This document shows, in pieces, positions 1-10,502 of a stretch of 64,000 nt of DNA; positions within the stretch are counted from its first letter, which is position 1; every line of letters starts with the position of its first letter. The notes beneath the pieces were generated by a model. The model was not told the origin of the DNA. It made no database searches and saw only the letters and a list, made by a program, of their open reading frames with translations. This DNA comes from Chlorops oryzae (lineage: Eukaryota > Arthropoda > Insecta > Diptera > Chloropidae). The stretch covers positions 28,093,535 through 28,157,534 of the forward strand of contig CM035807.1 of the NCBI GenBank assembly GCA_020466095.1, read 5' to 3'. Position numbers and translations under genes: made by a program.

Positions 1-493
1 ATGTCCTGTTGCCACATGGCAACGCTGGGCAGGCTGTTATTGCGTTCGAATGCCCGTTAGGATCATTTTTGTGCATGTCTACTGTCTGTTGCCATATGGC
101 AACCATGGGTCAATTCGGGTTAAATAAGAGGGCGGGAAAATTTGTTCGGAGTAAATAACGCTTTTCTGCATGAAATATTAAAAAACTGGCAAACAAATTT
201 TACGCATTTAATGGTTTTATTAAGGTGATTGTTTTCCCTTGCGTAATGTCGAGGTAATTTAAATGATCCATCTATCTTGGTAAAGGGAAATAAAACACAT
301 CAATTTGCGGAATTCATTCCCCCCAAAAAGGGGAAAACGATCACATACCCGTATATATCGTTTTTTTAACAAAAAACCATGTTTCGGTTTTTGTTTTTTG
401 TCGGAAACCATATATGGATAATGGGTTAAATATTTTCTGTTTCCCCATTTATATGTTTCTTATATCTGTTATACAAATCCTCCTCACATCCAT

Positions 494-940
494 TAAGCTA
501 GTACACAAAGGCAAAGGATTTCATTGGCGGAATGGAGGCTGAATAAATTTTATTTCCGCGAAGGAATGTCAGATTGACAGATACCATAGGGCGGTAAATT
601 TGAATACAAATAAATTAGCTAATTGAAGGTTAATAATATTAATATTCGAACTCAGTATTACCATTCTCCATATTTTTCCGATGGAATGAGATGCGTATGT
701 CAAAATTCCTTCGCAATTTATTCAATTCGGCCAATAAATGGCAAAGAAATTCTCTTCAGCGCCATCTGTTGACAATTTTTAAAGTAAACGCAACGTCAAA
801 TTCCTCCGCTCTTTTTTTCACTCTTGTGTACTAGCCGAAGGAATTAATTTCAGTTATAATTTCTTTGCATTCCGCGAAGGAATTGTCCCATACATATTTG
901 TATGGATTGTCAAATTCCTTTGCCTTTGTGTACTAGCTTA
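494..940. mobile_element. Short inverted-repeat DNA element (MITE-like)
   Basis: The two ends are inverted copies of one another: TAAGCTAGTACACAAAGG on the left and its complement, CCTTTGTGTACTAGCTTA, on the right, extending into GCAAAGGA. The interior has no coding capacity and repeats the word GAAGGAATT several times. No clear target-site duplication was found, so the exact ends could be a few bases off. The rest of 1-1350 shows nothing else recognisable. Confidence 0.6.
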
Positions 941-1355
941 TTCCGAAGAAACTTTTATCACAGAACTGATTCTGACGTCTAAGCGACGACTTATATAGAC
1001 TCACAGCTGTCGTTGGCTTTGAAAAATTTTCTTCTTGTCCAGGATTTTTTTTTTTAGCTGTATAACGGTCCATACAAACAAACATAAAATCTTCTATTGA
1101 TATTGTGGCTATACTTTTGCCTAGGATATTATGTTATACATCACGAGCTTGCCCATTGTCCCTTGTATAAAATTGGCTCTCCCTAGTTCTTTCATCTATT
1201 TTTCATACATTTCGTTAAATTTTTTGATGGCTCATTTTAAATTAAATTAAAGCCAATCCCAGTAAACGAACACTCATCCCCCTTAGTGCACAACAGAAAT
1301 TTTAACATCACCTTCTTTTTAGTAGTGCTTGTTTCGAGCGCTTGCACCGAACGGG

Positions 1356-1549
1356 GGAGTACGTAGTATGGGAGTACGTAGTATGGGAGTACGTAGTATG
1401 GGAGTACGTAGTATGGGAGGACGTTGTATGGGAGTACGTTGTATGGGAGTACGTAGTATGGGAGTACGTTGTATGGGAGTACGTTGTATGGGAGTACGTT
1501 GTATGGGAGTACGTAGTATGGGAGTACGTTGTATGGGAGTACGTTGTAC
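1356..1549. repeat. 15-bp minisatellite, about 13 copies
   Basis: The unit is GGAGTACGTAGTATG, repeated head to tail about 13 times. Unit position 10 alternates between A and T (ACGTA or ACGTT). The order of the two variants is A A A A T T A T T T A T T, which suggests local duplication of small groups of units. Because 15 is a multiple of three, several reading frames on both strands stay open through the array; none looks like a real protein. It lies about 0.8 kb upstream of the kinase start codon. Confidence 0.9.
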
Positions 1550-2130
1550 TTTTGACCAAAAAAGTTTTATCAGGTTGGTATTTTAATGCAGTTCAAGGTT
1601 CACTTAAAAAATAATTAAATAAAAATTCTCTAAATGCAGTATTCTCGGGCTATCACAACTTGAAACAATGTGAATGCTGTGAAAACGGGAAATTAATGAA
1701 CTCTCAACACTTAGCGGCAGTGGCTAAGAATAAATAATGAATTGCAGAAACAACAGAAGCCCTAGCCAATTATAGCAACAAAACAAAAGGGTAAACGCAT
1801 ACCGCTGCAGAAATAACCAGAAAAAAACAATTATCATAAACAACAAAATAACGAATTACAAATAAAAACAAAAACAATAAATAATAAAACGCCATTGTGG
1901 ATCGCCGGCAAGGTGCAATGATGAGTTGAGGCTCTAAATAATTTGACTGGGCGTCATTTTCAATAGAAATTAGCCAGCCAACGGCAGCTGTTGTGCCAGT
2001 TTAGTAGTACGTTATTGTTGTTATTTTCGACAATTTTTGTTGTTGTAAAATTACATATAAATTAGTATTTAGAAAGCTAATTATTTTCATTGCTCTTCGC
2101 AGCAAAAAAAAAATCGCAAGCGAAACGCAA

Positions 2131-2364
2131 ATGAAGAGCAAGCAAGCAAGAACAGTCGTAAACAGTAAACTCATAGTATTGGCAGGAAAAGTTCATGCTC
2201 CTGCTGCACAAACACATGATTATCTACGATTGATTGGGAGAAAATTACAAAAACGACGAAAACGGAGATCATCTAGTCGAGCAATAGCCGTAGGAGTGCG
2301 ACGACATATGCCATCAAAAGTGAAGGAGGAAGATCCATGGCGAATAAACGCACTCTCATCATAG
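2131..2364 (+). other. Possible upstream ORF overlapping the kinase start
   Basis: A 77-codon reading frame begins 206 bases before the kinase ATG and runs past it in a different frame. Its product is very basic and resembles no family I know. If this stretch is in the mature 5' UTR, translating this frame would compete with the kinase start, whose own context is weak (T at -3, G at +4). Whether it is transcribed cannot be told from the sequence, and it may lie in a promoter or an unrecognised intron. Confidence 0.2.
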
Positions 2365-3901
2365 CAGCTATATTGGTTAGTCTAATCTGTATGGCGATTG
2401 GCGCGAATTTCTATTTTATGTACTATCTAAATGCCGAGGAGGGTCAATTGTCAAGTGTCCGTGCATTGGAGAATAAGTTACGGCAAAAGATGCGGCATCT
2501 AAAGCCGAATTTCCTGCAACGGAATCCACGTTTCTTTATGTACAGAAATAAGCTATTAAAAAACTATAAACCAGCGCCATATGATAACGCAACAACTTTT
2601 TGGGAAATAGCCAAATGGGTGAGTGAAATGTGGATGTTTTGTTTTTTTTTTTAAGTGGAATTTCGAATTTCGAAATTTCGCATTTCGATTTGCGTATACA
2701 TGAATATACATGTACGTATGTATATTTTCTCACGTGCTGACTCTTGCAGTGGCCTCACGAAAACGAGATCTATCCGACGTATGATTCATCGATGGGTCAA
2801 CTATTGCAGACATTGCGTCTAGAGCCGATGACGAAAGTGACCAACTTGGCACGTGGCACTCAATTGAAATTGCTTGTGCGACTATCGAATGAGCTAAAGG
2901 TCATCTTCAAACCACAATGGTACGAACGGAATACAATAATTGAAGGTCAAGTCTATGCAGGCAAGGATCGTCATACAGCTGAAATCTATGCATTTTATTT
3001 GGGTGCCGTGCTTGATCTTCGTTGGACACCGATTGTTACTGGACGTGTTGTTAATTTAAAAACGGATATTTACGAGAGAGGCGACAGGGAGCTACAGGAA
3101 ACTATGACAATTACGCCATCGGAAAATGGCACGGATCATTATTGCCTATTTGGAAAATGTCACTATTGCAATGAAGAGGAAACTGTTTGCGGCGACGAGC
3201 GGAATAACATTGAAGGTGTTCTCATTTTTATTATACCTGGAACGCTGTCAAAACGGCGTTCGCCTTGGCAACGGACTTATAAAGATGAGAAGCGTGCTCC
3301 GTGGGAAGATGATATGAATTATTGCAGGTGAGTTGAAAAAAAAATTTTTTTGGTTATTCGCTAGCCTTTTTTGGAGCTCTGTGGAAGTTGCAATAGTTTA
3401 ATTTGATTATTAAATAGGAGTCTTAAAAACAAAATGGAAACCATACGCTTATTGGATCTCATAGACGTTGCGATTTTCGATTATCTTATACAAAATGGTG
3501 ATCGTCATCATTATGAGATCCGCGAAGAAAGAGTTATTTTAATCGATAATGGCAAAGGATTCGGAAATCCAAATAAAGATCACTTGGACATACTAGCGCC
3601 GCTTTATCAGTGTTGCTTGTAAGTCATTTAAATATTTGAATTCAATTAAAAACAATCAAGACCCGGATTTAATATATTCAATACTTTCAGATTGCGTAAA
3701 TCGACATGGGATCGTTTGCAGGTATTTTCTGGTGGAGTTCTAACAGAGTTCATTGATCGACTTTCAAAGAACGATCCACTATATCCGCTCATTACAGACG
3801 GGCACAAACGTGCTGTCGAGCGTCGTTTATTGGTGATTTATGCCGTTGTCGAATTATATTGTTTAGAAAAGGAAGGTGATAAAATGTTTAAAAATTTATA
3901 G
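2337..3901 (+). CDS. FAM20B-type glycosaminoglycan xylosylkinase
   Basis: Coding exons are 2337-2618, 2750-3327, 3418-3618 and 3691-3901. All junctions have GT/AG borders and agree in phase, giving 423 residues, close to the roughly 410 of vertebrate FAM20B. The family phosphorylates the xylose of the proteoglycan linker tetrasaccharide in the Golgi and so controls glycosaminoglycan chain growth. Visible features: an uncleaved signal-anchor helix at about residues 5-27; the ATP-site lysine in VIFKPQW (K148); the catalytic-loop motif NGDRHHYE (D315); the metal-binding motif IDNGKGFG (D330); a Cys-rich stretch CLFGKCHYC; and one glycosylation sequon, NGT. The ATG at 2337 was chosen because the membrane anchor follows it directly. 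The gene converges on the Rrp6 gene downstream. The Golgi role comes from the family; the match itself is strong. Confidence 0.93.
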
Positions 3902-4735
3902 AATATCTTTAAACGACTGTTAGTCTCAAACAACTCTTAAATCCTTAAGCCGCCACTTTTCGAACATATCAATGTTTTAATGCTTTAAGCATTCCTACAA
4001 TTTGATTTAATATCACACGAAATTTTCAATGTTAGTCACATTCAAAGTAAGTCAATGTTAAATTGAATCGGGAAATTAACGTAATAGGAGAAAAAAAAAT
4101 CTAAACTTTTAGGGTCGTAGTCTTCAACTCAGTTAAAAAGCTTCGATAGTTTCATTTTCAAATATATTCTTTTTCTTCATGCCGCCTGTTTAACTCAATC
4201 AAATACATTTGCTATATTTGAAGTTTTTTAAAATACTCATGTAAAATTAATAAGCCTGGTGTAAACTCTCCTGAAGGCTATCATTTGAAAGTTTAAACCT
4301 TCAAAAAGCTTGAACTAGATTGAAGACTGTGAGCCTTAATGAATTGAATGTTTTAATGTTTTTGAATTTTAAGGATTTCTATTTTCGATTACGATTTTTA
4401 TATCTGTTCGGTTTTGTTGCAATCTCATGGATTCAATGATGATTAATACATATTACTTCTAATAGTGCCTTATAGAAAATTCGAGCTATCCATAATGGAA
4501 CTTTTAAGATTAGTTTCAAAACAACACTTCCATGTGACTTAAGAATATGTACATAAGCGAACTGATGAGATTCAAGGAAAAGTTATCTAAAAAAAAAAAA
4601 AAAAAAAAAAACCGTCAAAGTCTGGACACATCCCAATATTTTTTTATACTTCTATCATTCAGTACTTTAGTCATTCATGAATTCTTGTCTTTCCAAACTG
4701 TATAAATAGATGAACACTATATTCTATTAAATAAA
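3902..4735 (+). other. Probable 3' UTR of the xylosylkinase gene
   Basis: This AT-rich stretch after the stop codon has no coding potential. A canonical AATAAA hexamer lies at 4730-4735, about 830 bases after the stop. An A22 run sits near 4590. Confidence 0.5.
4730..4735 (+). terminator. Candidate polyadenylation signal (kinase gene)
   Basis: AATAAA in an AT-rich context, between two convergent genes and on the kinase strand. Confidence 0.5.
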
Positions 4736-4800
4736 ACAAATTTAAAAGATATTCACGCTTATTTTCCTTAAAATCAAAACTCACTCCAATTCTTTTTTTT

Positions 4801-4806
4801 TTTATT
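4801..4806 (-). terminator. Candidate polyadenylation signal (Rrp6 gene)
   Basis: TTTATT on the plus strand reads AATAAA on the minus strand, about 190 bases beyond the Rrp6 stop codon. It faces the kinase polyadenylation hexamer at a distance of only about 65 bases, so the two transcripts probably end very close together or overlap at their tails. Confidence 0.45.
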
Positions 4807-4995
4807 ACAAAGTCTTACTTTGAACACTAGTGGTTTTTTTTTCGTTACATTAACATATCCGCGCATATACAGATGACTGTAATGTAAAGTTCTAATCTAA
4901 CTCAATGAAACAATACATATGAATGATGTATAACTTTTTAACAAGAAATGCAAAATAGATGCATTCCAGCACGCATGAAAGAACCTTTATGAGAA

Positions 4996-7900
4996 TCACT
5001 TTTTATTCCCTTTAGCATTACTGAAAGTAAATAACTTATTTAATTTCTTATTTTTACCTCTATTCGCGTTGTTCTGAAACAGAAATAAAATAAAAATATA
5101 ATAAATCTAAAGAAAATGTTTGCAAAAAAAAACAAAAAAAATTGACTTACTTTCCCGCGATGTTGGTGCTGTACTTCTGTTCCCTGAGCACGTTTTGCGC
5201 CGCCTTGAAATTTCTTAAAATCAACATTTTTATAATCGAAATGTCTTGTTCTTGTCTCTTGAGATGTACTCGCGGCGACTGGTTGAACAATATTGTTCGA
5301 TGCTTGCTGAGTTTTCTGACGTTTGAAACGATTATTTCTTTTAAACTTTTTCCGTTTTGATTGCTCGATATTGTGAGCATTTTCCTTTGTAGCGATTGGT
5401 GGTTCTTCATTTGGCCGATCGTCATCTTCACACTCAATGTCATTATCGCTGGGTAAATCAACAGTTCGACGTTTCTTCGAATTTGATGTCCTGGGGGTGT
5501 TTGAGTCAGTTTGGTTTGAATTTTGGTTTTCAAACGACTTATTCATTTTCTGTCGTTTTGGTTTTGATGGCCCATTGGTAGTTTTGGATGCTTTTTTAGC
5601 AACACATTCGGCATGTTTTCGCTTAAGCATTTCTCGCACTGGCATTCTGTACAAATTGTCATTATCGTTTTCATTTTGTTCAGCAGCTTCATCGGAGTCC
5701 TGTTTGAATAAAGAGCATAAATTCGAAATATATATATATTTAGATTTTAATCAAATATTCCCTTTTTAATACTAACCACTTCGCTTTTGATGGTCATCAA
5801 TTCTGGTGCAGCAGGACACAAACGACGCGTTTTGATTATTGCTTCCAAGCGTTCGGCTTCTTCTAGTTTTTCCTTCTCTGCAAATGGTAGATAGGCTAAA
5901 AATCGCTGATAAGGTAAAAGTAACTTAGCCACTTCCGATTTGTTAATTTCACGGCCAAGTTTTTTCTCAAAAAAAGATAAGTTTGCGTGAGAAGGAATTG
6001 GAATTACCGCAGGATTTTCGTTAACAACCATTTCTTCATTCTCGAAACGAAATAAGACCGGCAAATCGTCACGGAATTCTTCGTTGTGTGTATTGTCCAA
6101 TGTGCAATGTAATTTCTCGTTATAATCTTTACGTTGCGTTGCAACGTCACGGAAAATTGACGAAGTTTCCAAAATGGGCTACATAAAAAAAAAAAAAAAA
6201 AAAAAACAATCACATACGAATCATCAATATCGGCAAGTGTGTTCAATGTAGGTCATAAAATTACCTTAACCAAAGGTTGATCTCTTGCGCGTAAGACGAT
6301 CTGATGTAGAGCATGCAAATGCTGACGCACCAGCGGTGGTATTGGATTACAACAAGCGAGTATGCCTTGCATTTCACGAGGAAGACTTTCAGATATTTGC
6401 AACATCATATGATTGGGTAGAACGTAGCCATAGCTTTCATCTTCTTTTCGTGAAATGTCATCACGCCATTGTAAAATATGTTCCAAAGCATATAATTGTC
6501 GATTGTCGAAGACACGTTTCGCTTTGTTACACAATTCCACATGCATTGTTCGTCCAATTGTTGGTTTTTGATATCGTTTCTTACATAGTTCCGTACAACG
6601 CTGATAGACTGTGCTCAATAAATTGGAGTTATGATTTCCAGCCTCGAGCAAATCATTGGATAAACGCTGATAAGCATAGATTAAATAATGCGTATCGCGG
6701 CGTGCATAGTCTAATAGATTTTGTGGTAATGGACGCATACGCCAATCGGCTAACTGGAATGTCTTATCCATATCCAAGTCACAATAATGTTTGAGCAAAT
6801 ATGACAATGAAAGTCGTGCGAAATTTAAACTCTTTGCAGCCTGGTGAGTATCAAACATATTAACCACGTACACCGATAGATCGCGTTGCAACCATTCAAT
6901 ATCCGAGTCGGCACCATGGAACACCTTTACGACACTTGGATCAGTAAAAATTAAATTCAGCTCATGTAGATCTTCCCGCAATTCCAAAGCATCGAATATA
7001 TAGTCTTTTTCGTTCGAAGATATTTGTACGAGACATGTTAATCCAAGGAAGCTCCGATACGAATGGTGCTCCACATCGATCGCAATGGCCTTATGAGCAC
7101 GTAGTTCCTTAATGGATTCTCTCATTGCATGTAATGTATCAACGTAAACTAATTCGGTCTCGTTTATGTCTTTAGGAATTTGTGCTGCCATTGGCTTCAA
7201 TTGATGTCCAGGAACTGTAAACTTTACAAGCTCAATTTCGTACGGATGAAGATAACTGACGATAGTTCCATTGTCATCGTATTCGGGTAGAATGGCTAGA
7301 GGCTTAACAGAATTAGGCTTCTCTTTTAATCGTGGCATAAACGGTGTTAGTCTATTGTTATCCACTGGAACGCTGAAGTTTATTTGTGGCCTAATAATAT
7401 TTTTTGCTGTGATTAGTCGCGCTGAAGCCAATGCTGGATTGTTAATAGCATCCATTCGTTTTTTATTCCAACTGCCAGCACCTCTGCCTATTTCTTCGAT
7501 ACTAGGTACAGGATTCAATCTTGACTCGATAATGATTGTTTGGGAATTCTTTTTATTTCCAGCCAATTCATCTAAATTCGATCCGACCCGCTCCAGTATG
7601 CCATCATTACATTCGAGCAACATTTCGATCTGCTCGTCCGGCTGCCGCCTGAATGTTAAAATAAGTTATAAGCAAGAATGTTATAGACAGGTGTCAATCG
7701 TGTCGGTTGTAAGAATTGTCCAAATATAATGAAAGGAAACGCTTACCTTTGAATGTTACCCTTAACATTCTGCCATTTCAATACCTTTGAAATTATTCCC
7801 AATATGCGATGTGATTGCTGATCAACGATTCTTCCATAAGATGGATAAGAACAGTACAGATCACGTGCAGTTCCTTGAGGGAAAGCATTTACCGCTTTAG

Positions 7901-8144
7901 TAGCATTAACGATCTCCACAAAACCCGCTCTTTAAAAATAAAAATAAGTTTATATTAGAACCATGATACAAAGAGAGCGTTTCTTATCATGTATTAGAAC
8001 CTCTTTCCCAAACACGCACTAAAATCATACCTTTGTGAAATCCTCTATTGTAGCGAAGTTTCCTATTTTATTTTGCGTTTCGGTTTCGGCGCCTTCTTCC
8101 ATTTCAATCGATTCTCCAGTTGTATCATCTTGTGAAGATGCCAT
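4996..8144 (-). CDS. Rrp6: Rrp6/EXOSC10, nuclear exosome 3'-5' exoribonuclease
   Basis: Exons (minus strand) are 8144-8031, about 7929-7747, 7648-6265, 6178-5777, 5699-5151 and 5073-4996, about 900 residues, as in animal EXOSC10. It is the catalytic DEDD-Y nuclease of the nuclear RNA exosome, trimming rRNA, snoRNA and other nuclear RNAs. A PMC2NT region spans exons 2-3. The exonuclease domain shows DVEHHSYRSF, then HGADSDIEW, then YARRDTHYL, so all four acidic residues and the catalytic Tyr are present. An HRDC domain follows (WRDDISRKEDESYGYVLPNH). The C-terminal tail is Lys/Arg-rich and low-complexity, as expected for the RNA-binding and nuclear-localising end. Exons 2-6 join in phase. Exon 1 (38 codons, MASSQDD...) ends in phase 0, but exon 2 needs another phase, so one base is unaccounted for at that junction. 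Confidence 0.93.
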
Positions 8145-8297
8145 TATTGTACGCTTATTTCCTTATTTTTACGTGCAAAAGTTAGAAAATAACTTCACTT
8201 CTAGCAATCTGGCTATTTTTTTTTTTATGAGTTTGGGAATGAGGTTAGGAGGTAGAGTAGCAAAACTATCGATAGAATCGATCGGCGAATATTGTAA

Positions 8298-8894
8298 AGT
8301 ACCATTTCCAATTATGCGTCAACTGCATTGCGTCAATTGACGCAAATATTCAACACATGCAAGCATATGGGAGCAGTACAAATCAATAGCGTGCGTGCAG
8401 ACACAGCGTCAAGCTGAAATTCCAATTAAGCGTGAGCTTCGTTGCGTCAATTGACGTAAATACTCAACACATGCAAACATATGGAACCTGTTCCATTCAA
8501 ATGCGTGCGTGCTCCCGCAGCGTCAAATTTTCGAGAAATTGAATATTTCACGCAGCGTGAAACTATGACAGCAACGTATAACAGTTGAAAAAAGGAATAT
8601 AACAGATTTATAGAAACTATTGAGTACCTACTTTCGAGTACTTCATACTTTTGGGAACACTTTTCATTGATATATGAACCATTTGTTCTTATATCTCTTT
8701 TTTTTAACTGCATATTTGAGTAATTATATTCTATCATTCAAAATCAAATTTTTGTTTATATTTATTCAAACGTCTCAAATACAGCCCTTAATAAAAAATG
8801 TAGTGAGTCAAGTACTCTTCACAATTGTGCCTCACTAAGAAATCTCCATTTTGACACAGCGTCATGCTTCCGACGCATAATTGGAAATGGTACT
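8298..8894. mobile_element. Harbinger-like MITE, copy A (TAA target duplication)
   Basis: A 597-bp element with inverted ends AGTACCATTTCCAATTATG and its complement, flanked by TAA at 8295-8297 and 8895-8897. A 3-bp TWA duplication is the hallmark of PIF/Harbinger elements. The left part holds two copies of a roughly 130-bp subterminal repeat centred on the palindrome GCGTCAATTGACGC. A 96-codon minus-strand reading frame inside resembles no known protein. The left end lies only 154 bases upstream of the Rrp6 start codon. Confidence 0.8.
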
Positions 8895-9604
8895 TAACTG
8901 TTCTTTGCGTTGATTTGCAATAAACAAAAACGCAGCTGGGAGTGTTCGATTAGGTGGGCAGGCATATTAGGTGACCTGTGAACATATTCGTTGCATTAAC
9001 CCCAATTTTATAAATTTTTAGTTGTGACCAGAGTTGGAAAAGTAGGTCTAATTGTACCTTTTTTGGCCCTTTTTTACTTCAAAGGTACATTAGGTACAAT
9101 TAGTCCATTTTAGGTACAATTTCAAGATGAAGATATTTTATTAGTCTACTTTTACATTGGACGATTGTCGGCTAACAGCACTCACCGATTTTTGCATTTG
9201 TTGGCAAGGGAGGAGAGACGAAAGTGAAGCGGTCAAAATCGTTTGTACTAGCCATTTCGTCGATTTCCATGCCGATTTTTGACAGTTGCCTTTCCCGCCG
9301 TTCGTAGAACGGAAAACAGTTTCAAAGAATTGTTCGAATAAATTTTTATGAAGTGTCTGAATCCATTCTAATTTAATTTATATATTTTAAAATGCGTCAC
9401 AACCACTTATTTTATTACTTACTTACTTAATTCGCATAAATCCAATAAACGAATGTCATAAGAAAAACACAACAAAGTATAAATCGGTTGCTTGCAAATC
9501 GTGTAGTGTAGAAGCGAACACCGACAGAAGACATTTTCAAAAGGGAATTTGAAAAAATCGTTGTGAAAATCGCGTCGATAATCGTTCAATGTAGAAGCCG
9601 ACTA

Positions 9605-10368
9605 AGTACCATTTCCAATTATGCGTCAACTGCATTGCGTCAATTGACGCAAATATTCAACACATGCAAGAGGCCATTTACACGTTAAGACATTTCGATA
9701 ATGAAACACACTTTTTGTGGGCTAGGGACGCACGGGGATGTGGTGCGGTAGCGTTTTCCTCTCTTCCTCCTGCCTCCCTTGCCATCGAAAATTTGTTTCA
9801 TTATCGAAATGTCTTAACGTGGTAAATAGCGTGCAAGCATATGGGAGCAGTACAAATCAATAGCGTGCGTGCGGACGCAGCGTCAAGCTGAAATTCCAAT
9901 TAAGCGTGAGCTTCGTTGCGTCAATTGACGTAAATACTCAACACATGCAAACATATGGAACCTGTTCCATTCAAATGCGTGCGTGCTCCCGCAGCGTCAA
10001 ACTTTCGAGAAATTGAATATTTCACGCAGCGTGAAACTATGACAGCAACGTATAACAGTTGAAAAAAGGAATATAACAGATTTATAGAAACTATTGAGTA
10101 CCTACTTTCGAGTACTTCATACTTTTGGGAACACTTTTCATTGATATATGAACCATTTGTTCTTATATCTCTTTTTTTTAACTGCATATTTGAGTAATTA
10201 TATTGTATCATTCAAAATAAAATTTTTGTTTATATTTATTCAAACGTCTCAAATACAGCCCTTAATAAAAAATGTAGTGAGTCAAGTACTCTTCACAATT
10301 GTGCCTCACTAAGAAATCTCCATTTTGACACAGCGTCATGCTTCCGACGCATAATTGGAAATGGTACT
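9605..10368. mobile_element. Harbinger-like MITE, copy B with nested insertion
   Basis: This is the second copy of the 597-bp element, lengthened to 764 bp by a nested insertion at 9671-9831. Its right flank keeps TAA, but its left flank is CTA because it is the duplication junction rather than an original insertion site. Confidence 0.8.
9671..9831. mobile_element. 161-bp MITE with 6-bp target duplication
   Basis: This stretch is absent from the otherwise matching copy A. Its ends are inverted repeats of about 35 bp (ATTTACACGTTAAGACATTT on the left; the complement of the right end reads ATTTACCACGTTAAGACATT). The hexamer TGCAAG occurs at 9665-9670 and again at 9832-9837, but only once in copy A, so it is the target-site duplication. 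The superfamily is not clear from a 6-bp duplication. Confidence 0.85.
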
Positions 10369-10502
10369 TAACTGTTCTTTGCGTTGATTTGCAATAAACA
10401 AAAACGCAGCTGGGAGTAATCGATTAGGTGGGCAGGCATATTAGGTGACCTGTGAACATATTCGTTGCATTAACCCCAATTTTATAAATTTTTAGTTGTG
10501 AC

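Noticed and set aside
1308..1614. Open frames of 83-90 codons on both strands
   Set aside because: They are the three-frame reading of a 15-bp minisatellite; the repeats YSHTT, MGVRS and VVWEY are all the same DNA.
8447..10211. Two almost identical 96-codon minus-strand frames (8447-8737, 9921-10211)
   Set aside because: They lie inside the duplicated MITE; identity reflects recent duplication, and the translation has no family features.
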